Shown: positions 1 to 6,277, counted from the stretch's first letter. The stretch: DNA of 8,786 nucleotides from CAJAQL01 sp964442965 (GCA_964442965.1 CAYUBE010000028.1:1-8786); one strand, 5' to 3'. Notes: generated from the letters alone by a model not told the origin. Numbers and translations are program-made.

Positions 1-161
1 TTGTAGGTCATCGGGTAACACCAGAGTGTCACCGATGTATCTCATCTTCCGCAGATGACAGGGACGACAACCGTAAACAAAATATCAGCCGCAGACATTG
101 TCGTGTCGTAGGTGCGCTTCAGCGAACCGACTGCGGGGTTTTACGCCATAAACTTTTCAAT
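1..161. other. Window edge, no gene recognised
   Basis: I see no RNA gene, repeat or convincing coding region here. One plus-strand frame stays open from base 3 to about 320 but has no early start codon, an odd composition, and the same codon register as the weak minus-strand ORF at 162-395, so it is best read as an antisense shadow. A gene running in from the left edge cannot be excluded. Confidence 0.4.
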
Positions 162-395
162 CTATCCGGCGTCATGACGTTTTTCTTTCGTTGGACGGAG
201 TCTCAATTGGCTATGCCCCTGAATGCCAATGAAGAGACCCGTATCTTTGTGGCGTATGTCCTCAAATCCCAAACGGGTTATCGAGGAGATGGACAGGCCA
301 CTCTGAGAGCGGGCATCGGATAGCTTTTCCAAAGTGTAAAAACAGAACGTGTTTTTGGACGCATTGATGGGCACTCGAATTTTTCCAACTATCAT
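162..395 (-). CDS. Weak candidate small hypothetical protein (77 aa)
   Basis: An ORF of 77 codons starts at ATG 395 (MIVGKIRVP...) and ends at TAG 162. An in-frame start at 488 also exists but would overlap the coiled-coil gene that ends at 445, so the internal ATG is preferred. Codon choice is mixed and plausible and composition is balanced (hydrophobic core residues, few repeats). I recognise no family, see no Shine-Dalgarno and no clear promoter just upstream. It would be the next gene downstream of the coiled-coil gene, 49 bp away on the same strand. It may be a real orphan gene or chance coding potential. Confidence 0.3.
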   Translation of the reverse strand: MIVGKIRVPINASKNTFCFYTLEKLSDARSQSGLSISSITRLGFEDIRHKDTGLFIGIQGHSQLRLRPTKEKRHDAG

Positions 396-444
396 GTTTT
401 TTGTTTTCCGAGTATGCCAGAATATCTTGGACGGGTGCTCGTGA

Positions 445-1125
445 TTACGACCCCGTCCCCTTCTCCGCACTTGATCCCCGAATAGCATTGAAAATCCCTA
501 AGACCACTCCTTTCACGACGGCTAGTACGCTTTTCAAAATGGCTTCTGTTACTTTCTTGATGCCTTTTTCCGCAAGTTTGCCAAGCTCCTTGGCAACGTC
601 AGGATTGACCTTACCGTTTTTTCCTTCGAGTTGGCTTCCATCACTGCGTTTGCCGGTTTCTATGATAATTCTGATCTCATCTTTCGGCAGTTCGTTCAAT
701 TGTTCCAGGATTTTATTCAAATCTTCCACGGTCTCGTTTTCTTTCTGTTCGCCCTCAAGCCGCTTCTGTTCGGCCAAAAGATCGTCGAGCCGTCCTTTTG
801 CTGCGATGGGCTCATCGCCATTCGGCGGCAAGCCGAGCGATTCGCGTATGGCAGCAAGCTTTTCCTTATCCCCAGCAAGGGCCGCTTTCACTTGATCGAT
901 CTCTTCTTGGTTGCGCTTGAGTGCTGCTTCAATCCGTGGCAATGCTTCTTCCGGCTTCAATTCCCGATCTTCTTCTTTGGTCTCGTGAGATTCTCGGGTT
1001 TCCGTAGCGGTCTCTACTGCTGCTTCCCGATGTTCGGAATCATCAACTACCTCCTCGGAATCTTTGACTTCGGGCTGGGGATCAATCTTTTTGGTTTCCA
1101 CTGGCATCTGTTCGGGCGTAGGCAT
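445..1125 (-). CDS. Acidic coiled-coil protein of unknown function
   Basis: This 226-aa protein belongs to no family I recognise. Residues 1-60 are low in complexity and very rich in Glu, Asp, Thr and Pro, with no signal peptide, and are probably disordered. Residues 61-145 have the charged heptad-like pattern of a coiled coil (repeated EE/KK/L spacing), broken near 99-106 by a LPPNGDEP turn. Residues 150-175 hold a short beta-like patch (IRIIIE) and a Gly/Lys-rich linker. Residues 178-216 form an amphipathic to hydrophobic helix (EAILKSVLAVVKGVVLGIF) that could lie on or insert into a membrane or drive assembly. The start is supported by a promoter whose -10 box lies 6 nt before the ATG. It diverges from the MBL gene. 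Function is unknown. Confidence 0.75.
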   Translation of the reverse strand: MPTPEQMPVETKKIDPQPEVKDSEEVVDDSEHREAAVETATETRESHETKEEDRELKPEEALPRIEAALKRNQEEIDQVKAALAGDKEKLAAIRESLGLPPNGDEPIAAKGRLDDLLAEQKRLEGEQKENETVEDLNKILEQLNELPKDEIRIIIETGKRSDGSQLEGKNGKVNPDVAKELGKLAEKGIKKVTEAILKSVLAVVKGVVLGIFNAIRGSSAEKGTGS

Positions 1126-1131
1126 GCCCCC

Positions 1132-1160
1132 ATTGTAGGACGGTTTCTTTTTGCGAGCAA
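1132..1160 (-). promoter_or_regulatory. Promoter of the coiled-coil gene, leaderless geometry
   Basis: Read on the minus strand: -35 TTGCTC (1155-1160), 17-nt spacer, -10 TACAAT (1132-1137), then only 6 nt to the ATG at 1125. A transcript starting about 7 nt after the -10 box would begin at or next to the start codon. A G-run lies in the 6-nt gap, but there would be no room for it in the mRNA as a Shine-Dalgarno. Confidence 0.6.
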
Positions 1161-1236
1161 ACGGGTCAGTTGATGGTGTCGTAGAGTGAGGAGAGCGGGT
1201 ATTATGCAGTGGATTTTTCTATGAATTTTTCCGTGG

Positions 1237-1242
1237 TAAAAT
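1237..1242 (+). promoter_or_regulatory. -10 box of the MBL gene, leaderless geometry
   Basis: TAAAAT ends 6 nt before the ATG at 1249. The matching -35 region (about 1214-1219) is T-rich but a poor match to TTGACA. The AAGG next to the ATG is too close to serve as a Shine-Dalgarno, so a start at or beside the ATG is the simplest reading. Confidence 0.4.
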
Positions 1243-1248
1243 CAAGGT

Positions 1249-1839
1249 ATGGTAAAACTTAAGGTTTTGATAGAGGGCTATGCAAGGGAGGACAAGAATG
1301 GCGAACAGGCGTCCTGTTCAACAACCCTTTTACAAGAGAACGGGCTGAATATTGTGGTCGATCCTGGCATGGACAGAGCATTGCTTTTGGAACATCTGAA
1401 AAAAGAAGGATTAACCACGAACGATATTGATTATGTCGTATTGACGCATACGCACCTCGACCATTGTTTCCTCGTTGGTATATTCGAGAACGCGAAAGTT
1501 CTGGATGGCGATTCTATCTACTCATCAGACGGCAGGATAGCATCCCACGATGGCAAGGTGCCGGGAACGGACATAGAGATTGTCAAAACCCCGGGACACG
1601 ATCAATTTCATTGTTCGGTTCTGGCGAAAACTGAAGAATTTGGCAAAGTAATAGTCTCGGGAGACGTGTTCTGGTGGAGAAACGGTGAAGTTCAAGAGAC
1701 TAACGAGAACGATCTGATCCATCGCATTGATCCCTATATGAAGGACGAACCACAACTCATAGAAAGCAGAAAACTGATCTTAAAGACTGCTGACTATATT
1801 ATTCCTGGCCATGGGAAAATGTTCAAGGTAAAACGATAG
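1249..1839 (+). CDS. Metallo-beta-lactamase-fold hydrolase (MBLAC1-like)
   Basis: This 196-aa protein is a compact single-domain MBL-fold metallohydrolase, probably cytosolic as there is no signal peptide. The metal site is complete: HxHxDH at residues 67-72 (THTHLDHC), His117 in TPGHD, Asp139 in VSGDVFW and His188 in IIPGHG. The N-terminal half has the usual beta-strand pattern ending in VVDPG (36-40). Overall form resembles MBLAC1/glyoxalase II-like proteins, but the substrate cannot be named; thioester, nucleic-acid end or lactone hydrolysis are all possible. It ends with TAG immediately followed by the ATG of what looks like a second, decayed MBL gene, so it was probably part of a tandem pair. 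Confidence 0.88.
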   Translation: MVKLKVLIEGYAREDKNGEQASCSTTLLQENGLNIVVDPGMDRALLLEHLKKEGLTTNDIDYVVLTHTHLDHCFLVGIFENAKVLDGDSIYSSDGRIASHDGKVPGTDIEIVKTPGHDQFHCSVLAKTEEFGKVIVSGDVFWWRNGEVQETNENDLIHRIDPYMKDEPQLIESRKLILKTADYIIPGHGKMFKVKR

Positions 1840-2117
1840 ATGAACATTCATCTCGGAACGTTGAAGATAACTTCGGTAAGCGAACATCCTGAGTTGAATG
1901 CCTACCTTTTGGTAGATACCCGTGGGAGTACACAGCAAGGCGGAGGGTGAGGGATTCGAACCCTCGGTGAGTTGCCCCACACACGCTTTCCAAGCGTGCG
2001 CACTAGACCACTATGCGAACCCTCCTTAAAGAAACGCCTGAATGTTCTAATGTCGAAATTGTTTTAACGCATTCGCCAATGCCCCATCATTACGACCTTC
2101 CCGCATTACAACACTAG
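1840..2117 (+). pseudogene. Apparent remnant of a second MBL-fold gene, split by tRNA-Ser
   Basis: ATG 1840 directly follows the stop of the intact MBL gene. The first about 31 codons read like an MBL N-terminus (HLGTLKITSV, then LNAYLLVDTRG), after which the frame runs into the tRNA and stops at 1950. Beyond the tRNA, in a different frame (about 2031-2114), the plus strand reads VEIVLTHSPMPHHYDLPAL, which resembles the metal motif region of an MBL (ILTHSHxDH...). Relative to HxHxDH, the second His and the Asp are both Pro. A stop follows at 2115-2117. The segment normally lying between these parts is missing and the tRNA sits in its place. The assignment rests on my reading of motifs, not an alignment. 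Confidence 0.5.
1941..2025 (-). tRNA. tRNA-Ser (anticodon GGA)
   Basis: Read on the minus strand, the acceptor stem is GGAGGGT paired with ACCCTCC (2019-2025 with 1942-1948) and the discriminator is G at 1941. The D arm has GCA/TGC pairing. The anticodon stem CACGC/GCGTG carries loop TTGGAAA, giving anticodon GGA (1989-1991), which reads UCC/UCU serine codons. A long variable arm with a 5-bp stem (GTGGG/CTCAC) marks it as a class II tRNA. The T arm is GAGGG-TTCGAAT-CCCTC. The 3' CCA is not encoded. Confidence 0.97.
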
Positions 2118-2130
2118 AACAGTTGCTATC

Positions 2131-2637
2131 TTATTCTTTTTTTGAAATCTCCTCAATGGGGACACTATAAAGGAGCGGTTCATAGCCAAGCCCCCGCATG
2201 AGGCGGAGAAAATCAGGCACCATGGCGACCAGCGACGCAGTATTGGTATTTGGATGAAAGTTGATGCGTTCTATATCCAGAAAATCACGATCCAGAACGA
2301 AAGTAACTTGGTGCTCCTCATCGTTGATCACGCCAAGCGGCGACACCGAGCCGGGAGTGATGCCGAGTATCGCAAGGAGTTTCTCCGGAGATCCAAAATG
2401 CATTTTCTTTTCATTCAAAAACCCACTTAAATGCCGCAGATTGGCACGCTTGTCGTGAGTGAGCGTCACTAAGTAATACTTTCCGCTTTTTCCCGATTCA
2501 AGAAAAAGATTTTTTGCCGGAACCCCAGGCACGAATTTCGCCATCCGCTCTGCCTCTTCGCAGGTGAAAACCGCGGGATGCTCGTACTTCTTGAACGGAA
2601 TATTGAATTCTTTCAAAACCTCATATGGATCTTTCAT
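2131..2637 (-). CDS. ProXp-ala/YbaK-type aminoacyl-tRNA deacylase
   Basis: This 168-aa single-domain protein belongs to the YbaK/ProX trans-editing superfamily, which hydrolyses mischarged tRNAs (Ala-tRNA(Pro) for the ProXp-ala group). Family landmarks are in order: YEHPAVFT (residues 18-25), KNLFL (42-46, holding the family's key Lys), a Tyr-Leu-Val core strand (55-57), GSPEKL (82-87), PGSVSPLGVIND (95-106) and FHPNTNTA (127-134). The start is the ATG at 2637, which overlaps the stop of the UMP kinase gene as ATGA, pointing to translational coupling. A longer frame reaching 2820 exists, but that part lies wholly inside the kinase gene and has an Arg/Ser-rich, unlikely sequence. Exact tRNA specificity is an inference from resemblance. 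Confidence 0.9.
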   Translation of the reverse strand: MKDPYEVLKEFNIPFKKYEHPAVFTCEEAERMAKFVPGVPAKNLFLESGKSGKYYLVTLTHDKRANLRHLSGFLNEKKMHFGSPEKLLAILGITPGSVSPLGVINDEEHQVTFVLDRDFLDIERINFHPNTNTASLVAMVPDFLRLMRGLGYEPLLYSVPIEEISKKE

Positions 2638-3323
2638 CCGACAACCGTGCCTTGAAATTCCTCTCCTTTCAAGAGCGCGCCGAAGTTCTTGAGGTCGCGA
2701 CCATCGAGAACGATCGCTTTCAGATCGTCCCGGGCAGCGAGCGCGGCGCCGACTGGATCGACTGGCGCGTGGAGGCCCGGTTTCCATTCCTTTGGGATCA
2801 ATTTTCCGTATTCGCGCCAACTTAAGGCAGTGAATCTTTTTGCGGCGGGATACTTCGGGTCCTTGCTATATACGTATGCCGGTTTGCCTGCGATGATTAC
2901 TTCGTTTGCGCCAAGATCCGCCGCGATCTGGAGCGCGACATAGTCCGTCGACCAGCCTGGACGCCAGCCAGCGGCAATCGTCACGGGATATTTAAGCGGC
3001 GCAATCTTCTCGCACCCGTCAATGATGACCGGATTTGCAACATCGCGGAATACTATCCGCAGAAGATGGGCGTTCAGCCGCGTAGCATGGATACCGATCC
3101 AGTCTTTGTCCTCGTCGCTCACTTTAGTAACCGCCTGCGCCGCGTCCTGAAATCGCCGCGCCAAGGCTCCCCCGCCGAGCACCAGCACAAATCGCGTACC
3201 ATGTTTTACGTACGGCGCAAGAAACTTTTTAAAATTTTTTAAGAATCGCGTGTCGATCTCGTCCGGATGCACGATCGAGCCGCCCAGCGCAATGACAATG
3301 GTCTTCGAAAATTTATATTTCAT
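2634..3323 (-). CDS. pyrH: UMP kinase, archaeal-like type
   Basis: This 229-aa amino-acid-kinase-fold protein most resembles UMP kinase (UMP + ATP to UDP + ADP, pyrimidine synthesis). Landmarks: ALGGSIV (12-18), LVLGGGALAR (47-56) for phosphate binding, DWIGIHATRLNAHLL (74-88), GWRPGWSTDYVAL (119-131), the nucleotide-site loop VYSKDPKYPAAKRF (151-164) and a C-terminal GTVV. The WIG..ATRLNA block and the GG/GW...STD loop resemble the archaeal form more than the bacterial PyrH hexamer, as does the short length. The upstream stretch holds a palindromic 36-bp repeat that ends about 20 bp before the ATG. It is the first gene of a pair with the deacylase. Another small amino-acid kinase is the main alternative. 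Confidence 0.75.
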   Translation of the reverse strand: MKYKFSKTIVIALGGSIVHPDEIDTRFLKNFKKFLAPYVKHGTRFVLVLGGGALARRFQDAAQAVTKVSDEDKDWIGIHATRLNAHLLRIVFRDVANPVIIDGCEKIAPLKYPVTIAAGWRPGWSTDYVALQIAADLGANEVIIAGKPAYVYSKDPKYPAAKRFTALSWREYGKLIPKEWKPGLHAPVDPVGAALAARDDLKAIVLDGRDLKNFGALLKGEEFQGTVVG

Positions 3324-3343
3324 ATTCTTGCCAAATGTTCATT

Positions 3344-3379
3344 AAAACTACTTGCTTACTTAAACAAATTAACAAGTAA
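3344..3379. repeat. 36-bp palindromic repeat, intergenic copy
   Basis: The plus strand has outer arms AAAACTACTTGCT (13) and AAATTAACAAGTAA (14) around a 9-nt centre. A second copy of exactly the same length lies in inverted orientation at 6637-6672 inside rnhB. The arms match perfectly between copies and all 7 mismatches fall in the centre. The arms are partly self-complementary (ACTTG.../...CAAGT), so each copy can form a hairpin. This copy lies 21 bp upstream of the UMP kinase ATG. Confidence 0.75.
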
Positions 3380-3429
3380 AACAGGGGGTTAGTAAGACGA
3401 GGTCTTCACTGAAACCATGTGTTTATCCC

Positions 3430-3449
3430 TGCCTACCGGCGGGCAGGCA
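3430..3449. repeat. GC-rich hairpin of the TGCCTnCC...GGCAGGCA type
   Basis: An 8-bp stem with one A-C mismatch (TGCCTACC paired with GGGCAGGCA ends, loop GGCG) lies between htpX and the UMP kinase gene. There is no T-run after it on either strand, so it does not look like an intrinsic terminator. From memory, closely similar interspersed hairpins are common between genes in Parcubacteria assemblies. Confidence 0.55.
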
Positions 3450-3460
3450 ATTGAATGAGC

Positions 3461-3476
3461 GCATAAAAGTTTATGC
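3461..3476. repeat. Short palindrome at the htpX stop codon
   Basis: GCATAAAAGTTTATGC is a 7-bp inverted repeat around an AG centre that overlaps the last codons of htpX. A close relative (ATAAAAAGTTTATG) recurs at about 3532 inside htpX. It could slow or stabilise the 3' end of the mRNA, or be chance in AT-rich sequence. Confidence 0.35.
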
Positions 3477-4379
3477 ACCACCCTCCATCTTTTCAAGCGC
3501 TGCGATGCGTTCCTCGATCGGCGGATGCGTCATAAAAAGTTTATGCCACCACGATGTCTGTTTACCCTTGAATGGATTGTCGATCCACATGTGCGCCGTG
3601 GAATCTTTTGCGGATGCCATCGGAACATTATCAACTTCGATCTTCCGCAGCGCAGAAATGAGACCTTCTGGATAACGTGTAAGGAGTACTCCCGACGTGT
3701 CGGCCAAAGCTTCGCGGCGCCGCGAAATCGCAAGCTGGATCAGCATCGTGCCGATCGGCGCGAGGATGGAAAGTACGATGGCGGCAATGAAAAAGATTTC
3801 GCCGCCCTCACTATTGTTGCTACGACGGCCACCCATGCCGCCAAAGAAAAGCGACCGCAAAAAAATATCGGCGATCAGGGAAATGATGCCGGCGAGAATC
3901 GCCGCAACCGTCGAGACCAAAATGTCGCGATTACCGACATGCGAAAGCTCGTGCGCGATCACGCCCTGCAACTCGGTCTTATTGAGACGCTGGAGCGCGC
4001 CCGCGGTCACCGCAACTGCAGCGTGCTTTGGGTCGCGCCCCGTCGCGAAGGCGTTGATCTGCATCTCGGGCGTGATATAGAGTTTCGGCATCGGCAAGCC
4101 CGCGGTGATCGAAAGGTTCTCAACGATATTCCATAATTCAGGGTTATCGCTTTTCTGGATCTCCTTAGCCCGCGCGAGAGACAGCGCAATGGACGCCGAA
4201 GAATAATAGCTGATGAGCGCGTAGACGATGCTGAAAATGCCGGCGAAGATGATAAAACTCGGATCGCCATAGGCCATCGTGAATATATAGCCAAGCCCTA
4301 TCACGACAGCAAAAAAAACGATGAACAAAAGCCACGTCCGGCGAATATTCTGAGATTGATACTGATAGAGATTGGTCAT
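3471..4379 (-). CDS. htpX: Membrane zinc metalloprotease HtpX (M48 family)
   Basis: HtpX is an inner-membrane protease that removes damaged membrane proteins. This 302-aa copy has the usual length. Two N-terminal membrane segments (about 16-34 and 41-62) are followed by the cytosolic domain. The catalytic zinc motif is HELSH (143-147), then N150RD. Two more hydrophobic segments lie at about 155-179 and 194-218, and the third zinc ligand is Glu223 in REALAD. The C-terminus holds the typical MTHPPIEERIAAL block (283-295). A Gly/Arg/Ser loop (180-193) links the second membrane pair. No Shine-Dalgarno is visible. It lies downstream of lemA on the same strand, a pairing seen in many bacteria, with a palindromic element in the 104-bp gap. 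Confidence 0.96.
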   Translation of the reverse strand: MTNLYQYQSQNIRRTWLLFIVFFAVVIGLGYIFTMAYGDPSFIIFAGIFSIVYALISYYSSASIALSLARAKEIQKSDNPELWNIVENLSITAGLPMPKLYITPEMQINAFATGRDPKHAAVAVTAGALQRLNKTELQGVIAHELSHVGNRDILVSTVAAILAGIISLIADIFLRSLFFGGMGGRRSNNSEGGEIFFIAAIVLSILAPIGTMLIQLAISRRREALADTSGVLLTRYPEGLISALRKIEVDNVPMASAKDSTAHMWIDNPFKGKQTSWWHKLFMTHPPIEERIAALEKMEGGA

Positions 4380-4388
4380 GATTTTTCT

Positions 4389-4470
4389 GTCATTCTGAGT
4401 CCCGCCATGGCGGGACGAAGAATCCTTTCTTTATCCCACAGAAAAGATGCTTCGCGGTGCTCAGCATGAC
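4389..4470. repeat. Nested palindromic element between lemA and htpX
   Basis: The ends GTCATTCTGAG (4389-4399) and CTCAGCATGAC (4460-4470) are inverted copies with one mismatch. Just inside them CGAAGAATCCTTT faces AAAAGATGCTTCG, again inverted with few mismatches. The left arm also holds a perfect 18-bp palindrome, GTCCCGCCATGGCGGGAC (4399-4416). The whole 82-bp unit can fold as a long imperfect hairpin with a side hairpin, like a small REP- or MITE-type element. It has no coding capacity. From memory, CATTCTGAG...CGAAGAATC units occur interspersed in many unrelated bacterial genomes. Confidence 0.7.
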
Positions 4471-4483
4471 CCCTTGCAATAAA

Positions 4484-5035
4484 CTAGAACTTTACTTGTA
4501 CCGGCTGTTTCTCTGCATCCGTCAGATCGCCGCCAAAGAAATCCATTTTCTTGAAACCGAACATGTTCGCAATGATGTTCGACGGGAATGCCTGGATCTT
4601 CGTGTTCAGATCGCGGACCATGCCGTTATAGAACCGGCGCGAGGCCTGGATCTTGTCTTCGGTGTCGGTCAACTCGCCCTGCAAACTAAGAAAGTTTTCA
4701 TTCGCCTTGAGCTGGGGATAATTTTCTGCAACCGCAAAAAGCGACTTTAGGGCACCCGAAAGATTATCTTCCGCCGCCGCCTTCGCTCCGTCCGTTGCCT
4801 GCATCGCCTGCGACCGGGCCTGGGTCACTTTCTCAAACACACTCGCCTCATGCGTCATATATCCCTTCACCGCCTCCACGAGATTCGGGATCAGATCATA
4901 ACGTCGCTTCAATTGAACGTCGATATCCGATGCCGCCTCCTGAGCCTGGTTCCGCGTGCGGACCAGCCCGTTGAATGATCCGATGAGCCACAGCACAATC
5001 ACCGCAACCACCACCCAAATTATTGTTGTAATCAT
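4484..5035 (-). CDS. lemA: LemA family membrane protein
   Basis: This 183-aa protein has the LemA layout: an N-terminal membrane anchor (about residues 4-20, IIWVVVAVIVLWLI) followed by a helical, coiled domain outside or at the membrane face. Signature stretches are NGLVRTRNQAQEAASDIDVQLKRR in the first helix, DLIPNLVEAVKGYM (47-60), ENYPQLKANENF (104-115), LQGELTDTEDKIQASRRFYN (118-137) and the closing FPSNIIANMFGF. Length is typical. The family's function is not settled; it is often found next to htpX and linked to envelope stress and membrane protein turnover, as here. The start is supported by a good promoter whose -10 box ends 7 nt before the ATG. Confidence 0.96.
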   Translation of the reverse strand: MITTIIWVVVAVIVLWLIGSFNGLVRTRNQAQEAASDIDVQLKRRYDLIPNLVEAVKGYMTHEASVFEKVTQARSQAMQATDGAKAAAEDNLSGALKSLFAVAENYPQLKANENFLSLQGELTDTEDKIQASRRFYNGMVRDLNTKIQAFPSNIIANMFGFKKMDFFGGDLTDAEKQPVQVKF

Positions 5036-5042
5036 AGCTCAG

Positions 5043-5071
5043 AGTATAACACTTTTAAGCGAAAATCGCAA
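5043..5071 (-). promoter_or_regulatory. Promoter of lemA-htpX, leaderless geometry
   Basis: Minus strand: -35 TTGCGA (5066-5071), 17-nt spacer, -10 TATACT (5043-5048), then 7 nt to the ATG at 5035. The expected transcription start is at or next to the start codon, leaving no room for a Shine-Dalgarno. Confidence 0.65.
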
Positions 5072-5101
5072 TTTTTTTCTCGTACATGAAACAAATCCAC
5101 C

Positions 5102-5590
5102 TTAATCCATCCCTAATAGGTAATCAGAAATATACCCTTTATATTTTTTTCTGACTTCTCGGGGCAATTCTTTGTAGCACCCCATCTTTCCCCGACAGAT
5201 CGATCTCCCGCATTTGCAAATCCTGTCCACCTCAGATATCTCGCCACCGTATTCATAGCCGATCATGCCATAATCGATCGTAATTTCTTCGTCCTTTCGG
5301 ATATCACGCATGGCAACTATCTCCGTCCTATTCTTTATGCCACAGCTAGGATCACAGGAATGGCAGATATACTGGCATAAATTCCCCGACGGTTGCGTGG
5401 GATCTATTTTCAAATCAGGACCAATGGGAATAGTGTAAGTCGTTGCGTGGGTAATGAGCGGACCGAACGCAACAAACACAACCTCATCTTTCTTAAAATC
5501 TTTCGCTGCAAAAAGACTACTGCCATAGACCTTAGTATCTTTGGCATAGATATGCTCTTCAATTTTGTAACGATTATTCTGCGTAAGCAT
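5102..5590 (-). CDS. SET-domain methyltransferase with post-SET zinc motif
   Basis: This 162-aa protein is almost only a SET domain, a fold that moves a methyl group from S-adenosylmethionine, usually to lysine. Landmarks: YGSSLFAAKDFKKDEVV (22-38) for the GxG/LFA region, ICHSCDPSC (75-83) where the family has NHSCxPN, DIRKDEEITIDYG (97-109) with the conserved Tyr108, and a post-SET CxCx4C (Cys125, Cys127, Cys132) that would bind zinc with Cys79. The conserved Asn before His77 is Cys, which is odd for SAM binding. ATG 5590 is preferred over the TTG at 5593. It overlaps the CDPS gene by 17 bp, so the two are cotranscribed and probably translated together. Target may be a protein lysine or the CDPS product; unproven. 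Confidence 0.88.
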   Translation of the reverse strand: MLTQNNRYKIEEHIYAKDTKVYGSSLFAAKDFKKDEVVFVAFGPLITHATTYTIPIGPDLKIDPTQPSGNLCQYICHSCDPSCGIKNRTEIVAMRDIRKDEEITIDYGMIGYEYGGEISEVDRICKCGRSICRGKMGCYKELPREVRKKYKGYISDYLLGMD

Positions 5591-6269
5591 CAACGATGGC
5601 TATATCATTTCTGATCTTTATTTTTTCTGCAAGTTCTTTGAAAAGAGTCTTATGTTGAAATCCCATCAATAATTCATCGAAACTGGTCAGACCGGGATAC
5701 GGATGAAGATCGTATGTTTTCCCCTTGTATTCGATGCCGTTTGCCATGACGGGCAGTTCATCCAATATATATTGACCAAGTTTATCCAAAGCGTCGGCGC
5801 CCAAGCCACTTATTCTGTCTTTGAGATTGGTTCGCACAATAGTCAGAATATAATCATGAAATGCCCTGTTTTTTTGAAATTCCGAAAGAAAAATGGGTTT
5901 AGTAGATATGTAATATTCGGTTTCTTGTACAGCCTGCCACCTGACGATTTTGAAAAGACGACCCTTTTCAGAAGAAAATTCTTTTATAAGCTCATCCAAC
6001 ATCGCCACAATCTTATCTCCATCCCGCAAAGCGTGACGCAACGCTTTTTCAATGGAATAACCGTCAAATACCTCGTAATTTATGGCATGGTTACTATCAG
6101 CTATCACGAGCAGCACATCATCTTTGGTGCGATCAACCGCCCAATGCATATATTCTCTCAGATGCTCCTTGGAAAAATATCTATTTCCGAGGCTAATCCC
6201 GATAAAAATATTAAATTTTCTGGCCTCAATGTCTTCGTTAGTACAATTGAGGTAACCAGTGATCCTCAT
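5574..6269 (-). CDS. tRNA-dependent cyclodipeptide synthase (CDPS)
   Basis: This 231-aa protein matches the CDPS family, which takes two aminoacyl groups from charged tRNAs and joins them into a cyclic dipeptide (2,5-diketopiperazine) using a Rossmann-like fold related to class Ic tRNA synthetases. Against AlbC, every key residue falls at a constant offset of 11: Ser26 (nucleophile, AlbC Ser37) in FIGISLGNRYFS, Asn29 (Asn40), Tyr167 and Glu171 (Tyr178, Glu182) in YILDELP, and Tyr191 (Tyr202). The next residue is Pro192 where AlbC has His203, placing it with the XYP subfamily although Asn29 is kept. Length is typical. It has its own promoter and overlaps a SET methyltransferase downstream. The amino acids used cannot be predicted safely. 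Confidence 0.93.
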   Translation of the reverse strand: MRITGYLNCTNEDIEARKFNIFIGISLGNRYFSKEHLREYMHWAVDRTKDDVLLVIADSNHAINYEVFDGYSIEKALRHALRDGDKIVAMLDELIKEFSSEKGRLFKIVRWQAVQETEYYISTKPIFLSEFQKNRAFHDYILTIVRTNLKDRISGLGADALDKLGQYILDELPVMANGIEYKGKTYDLHPYPGLTSFDELLMGFQHKTLFKELAEKIKIRNDIAIVDAYAE

Positions 6270-6277
6270 ATTTTTCC

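Noticed and set aside
401..1173. Plus-strand ORFs opposite the coiled-coil gene (401-895 and 631-1173)
   Set aside because: They are Ser/Phe-rich antisense readings of a Glu/Lys-rich gene, with no family motif, promoter or Shine-Dalgarno.
2638..2820. 61-residue N-terminal extension of the tRNA deacylase
   Set aside because: It lies fully inside the UMP kinase gene and has an Arg/Ser-rich, non-family sequence; the ATGA overlap gives the better start.
3430..3449. Hairpin as a transcription terminator for htpX
   Set aside because: No T-run follows the stem on the minus strand; it fits an interspersed hairpin better.
3525..4136. Long plus-strand ORFs opposite htpX (3525-4136, 3697-4080)
   Set aside because: They are antisense shadows of a well-supported HtpX gene.
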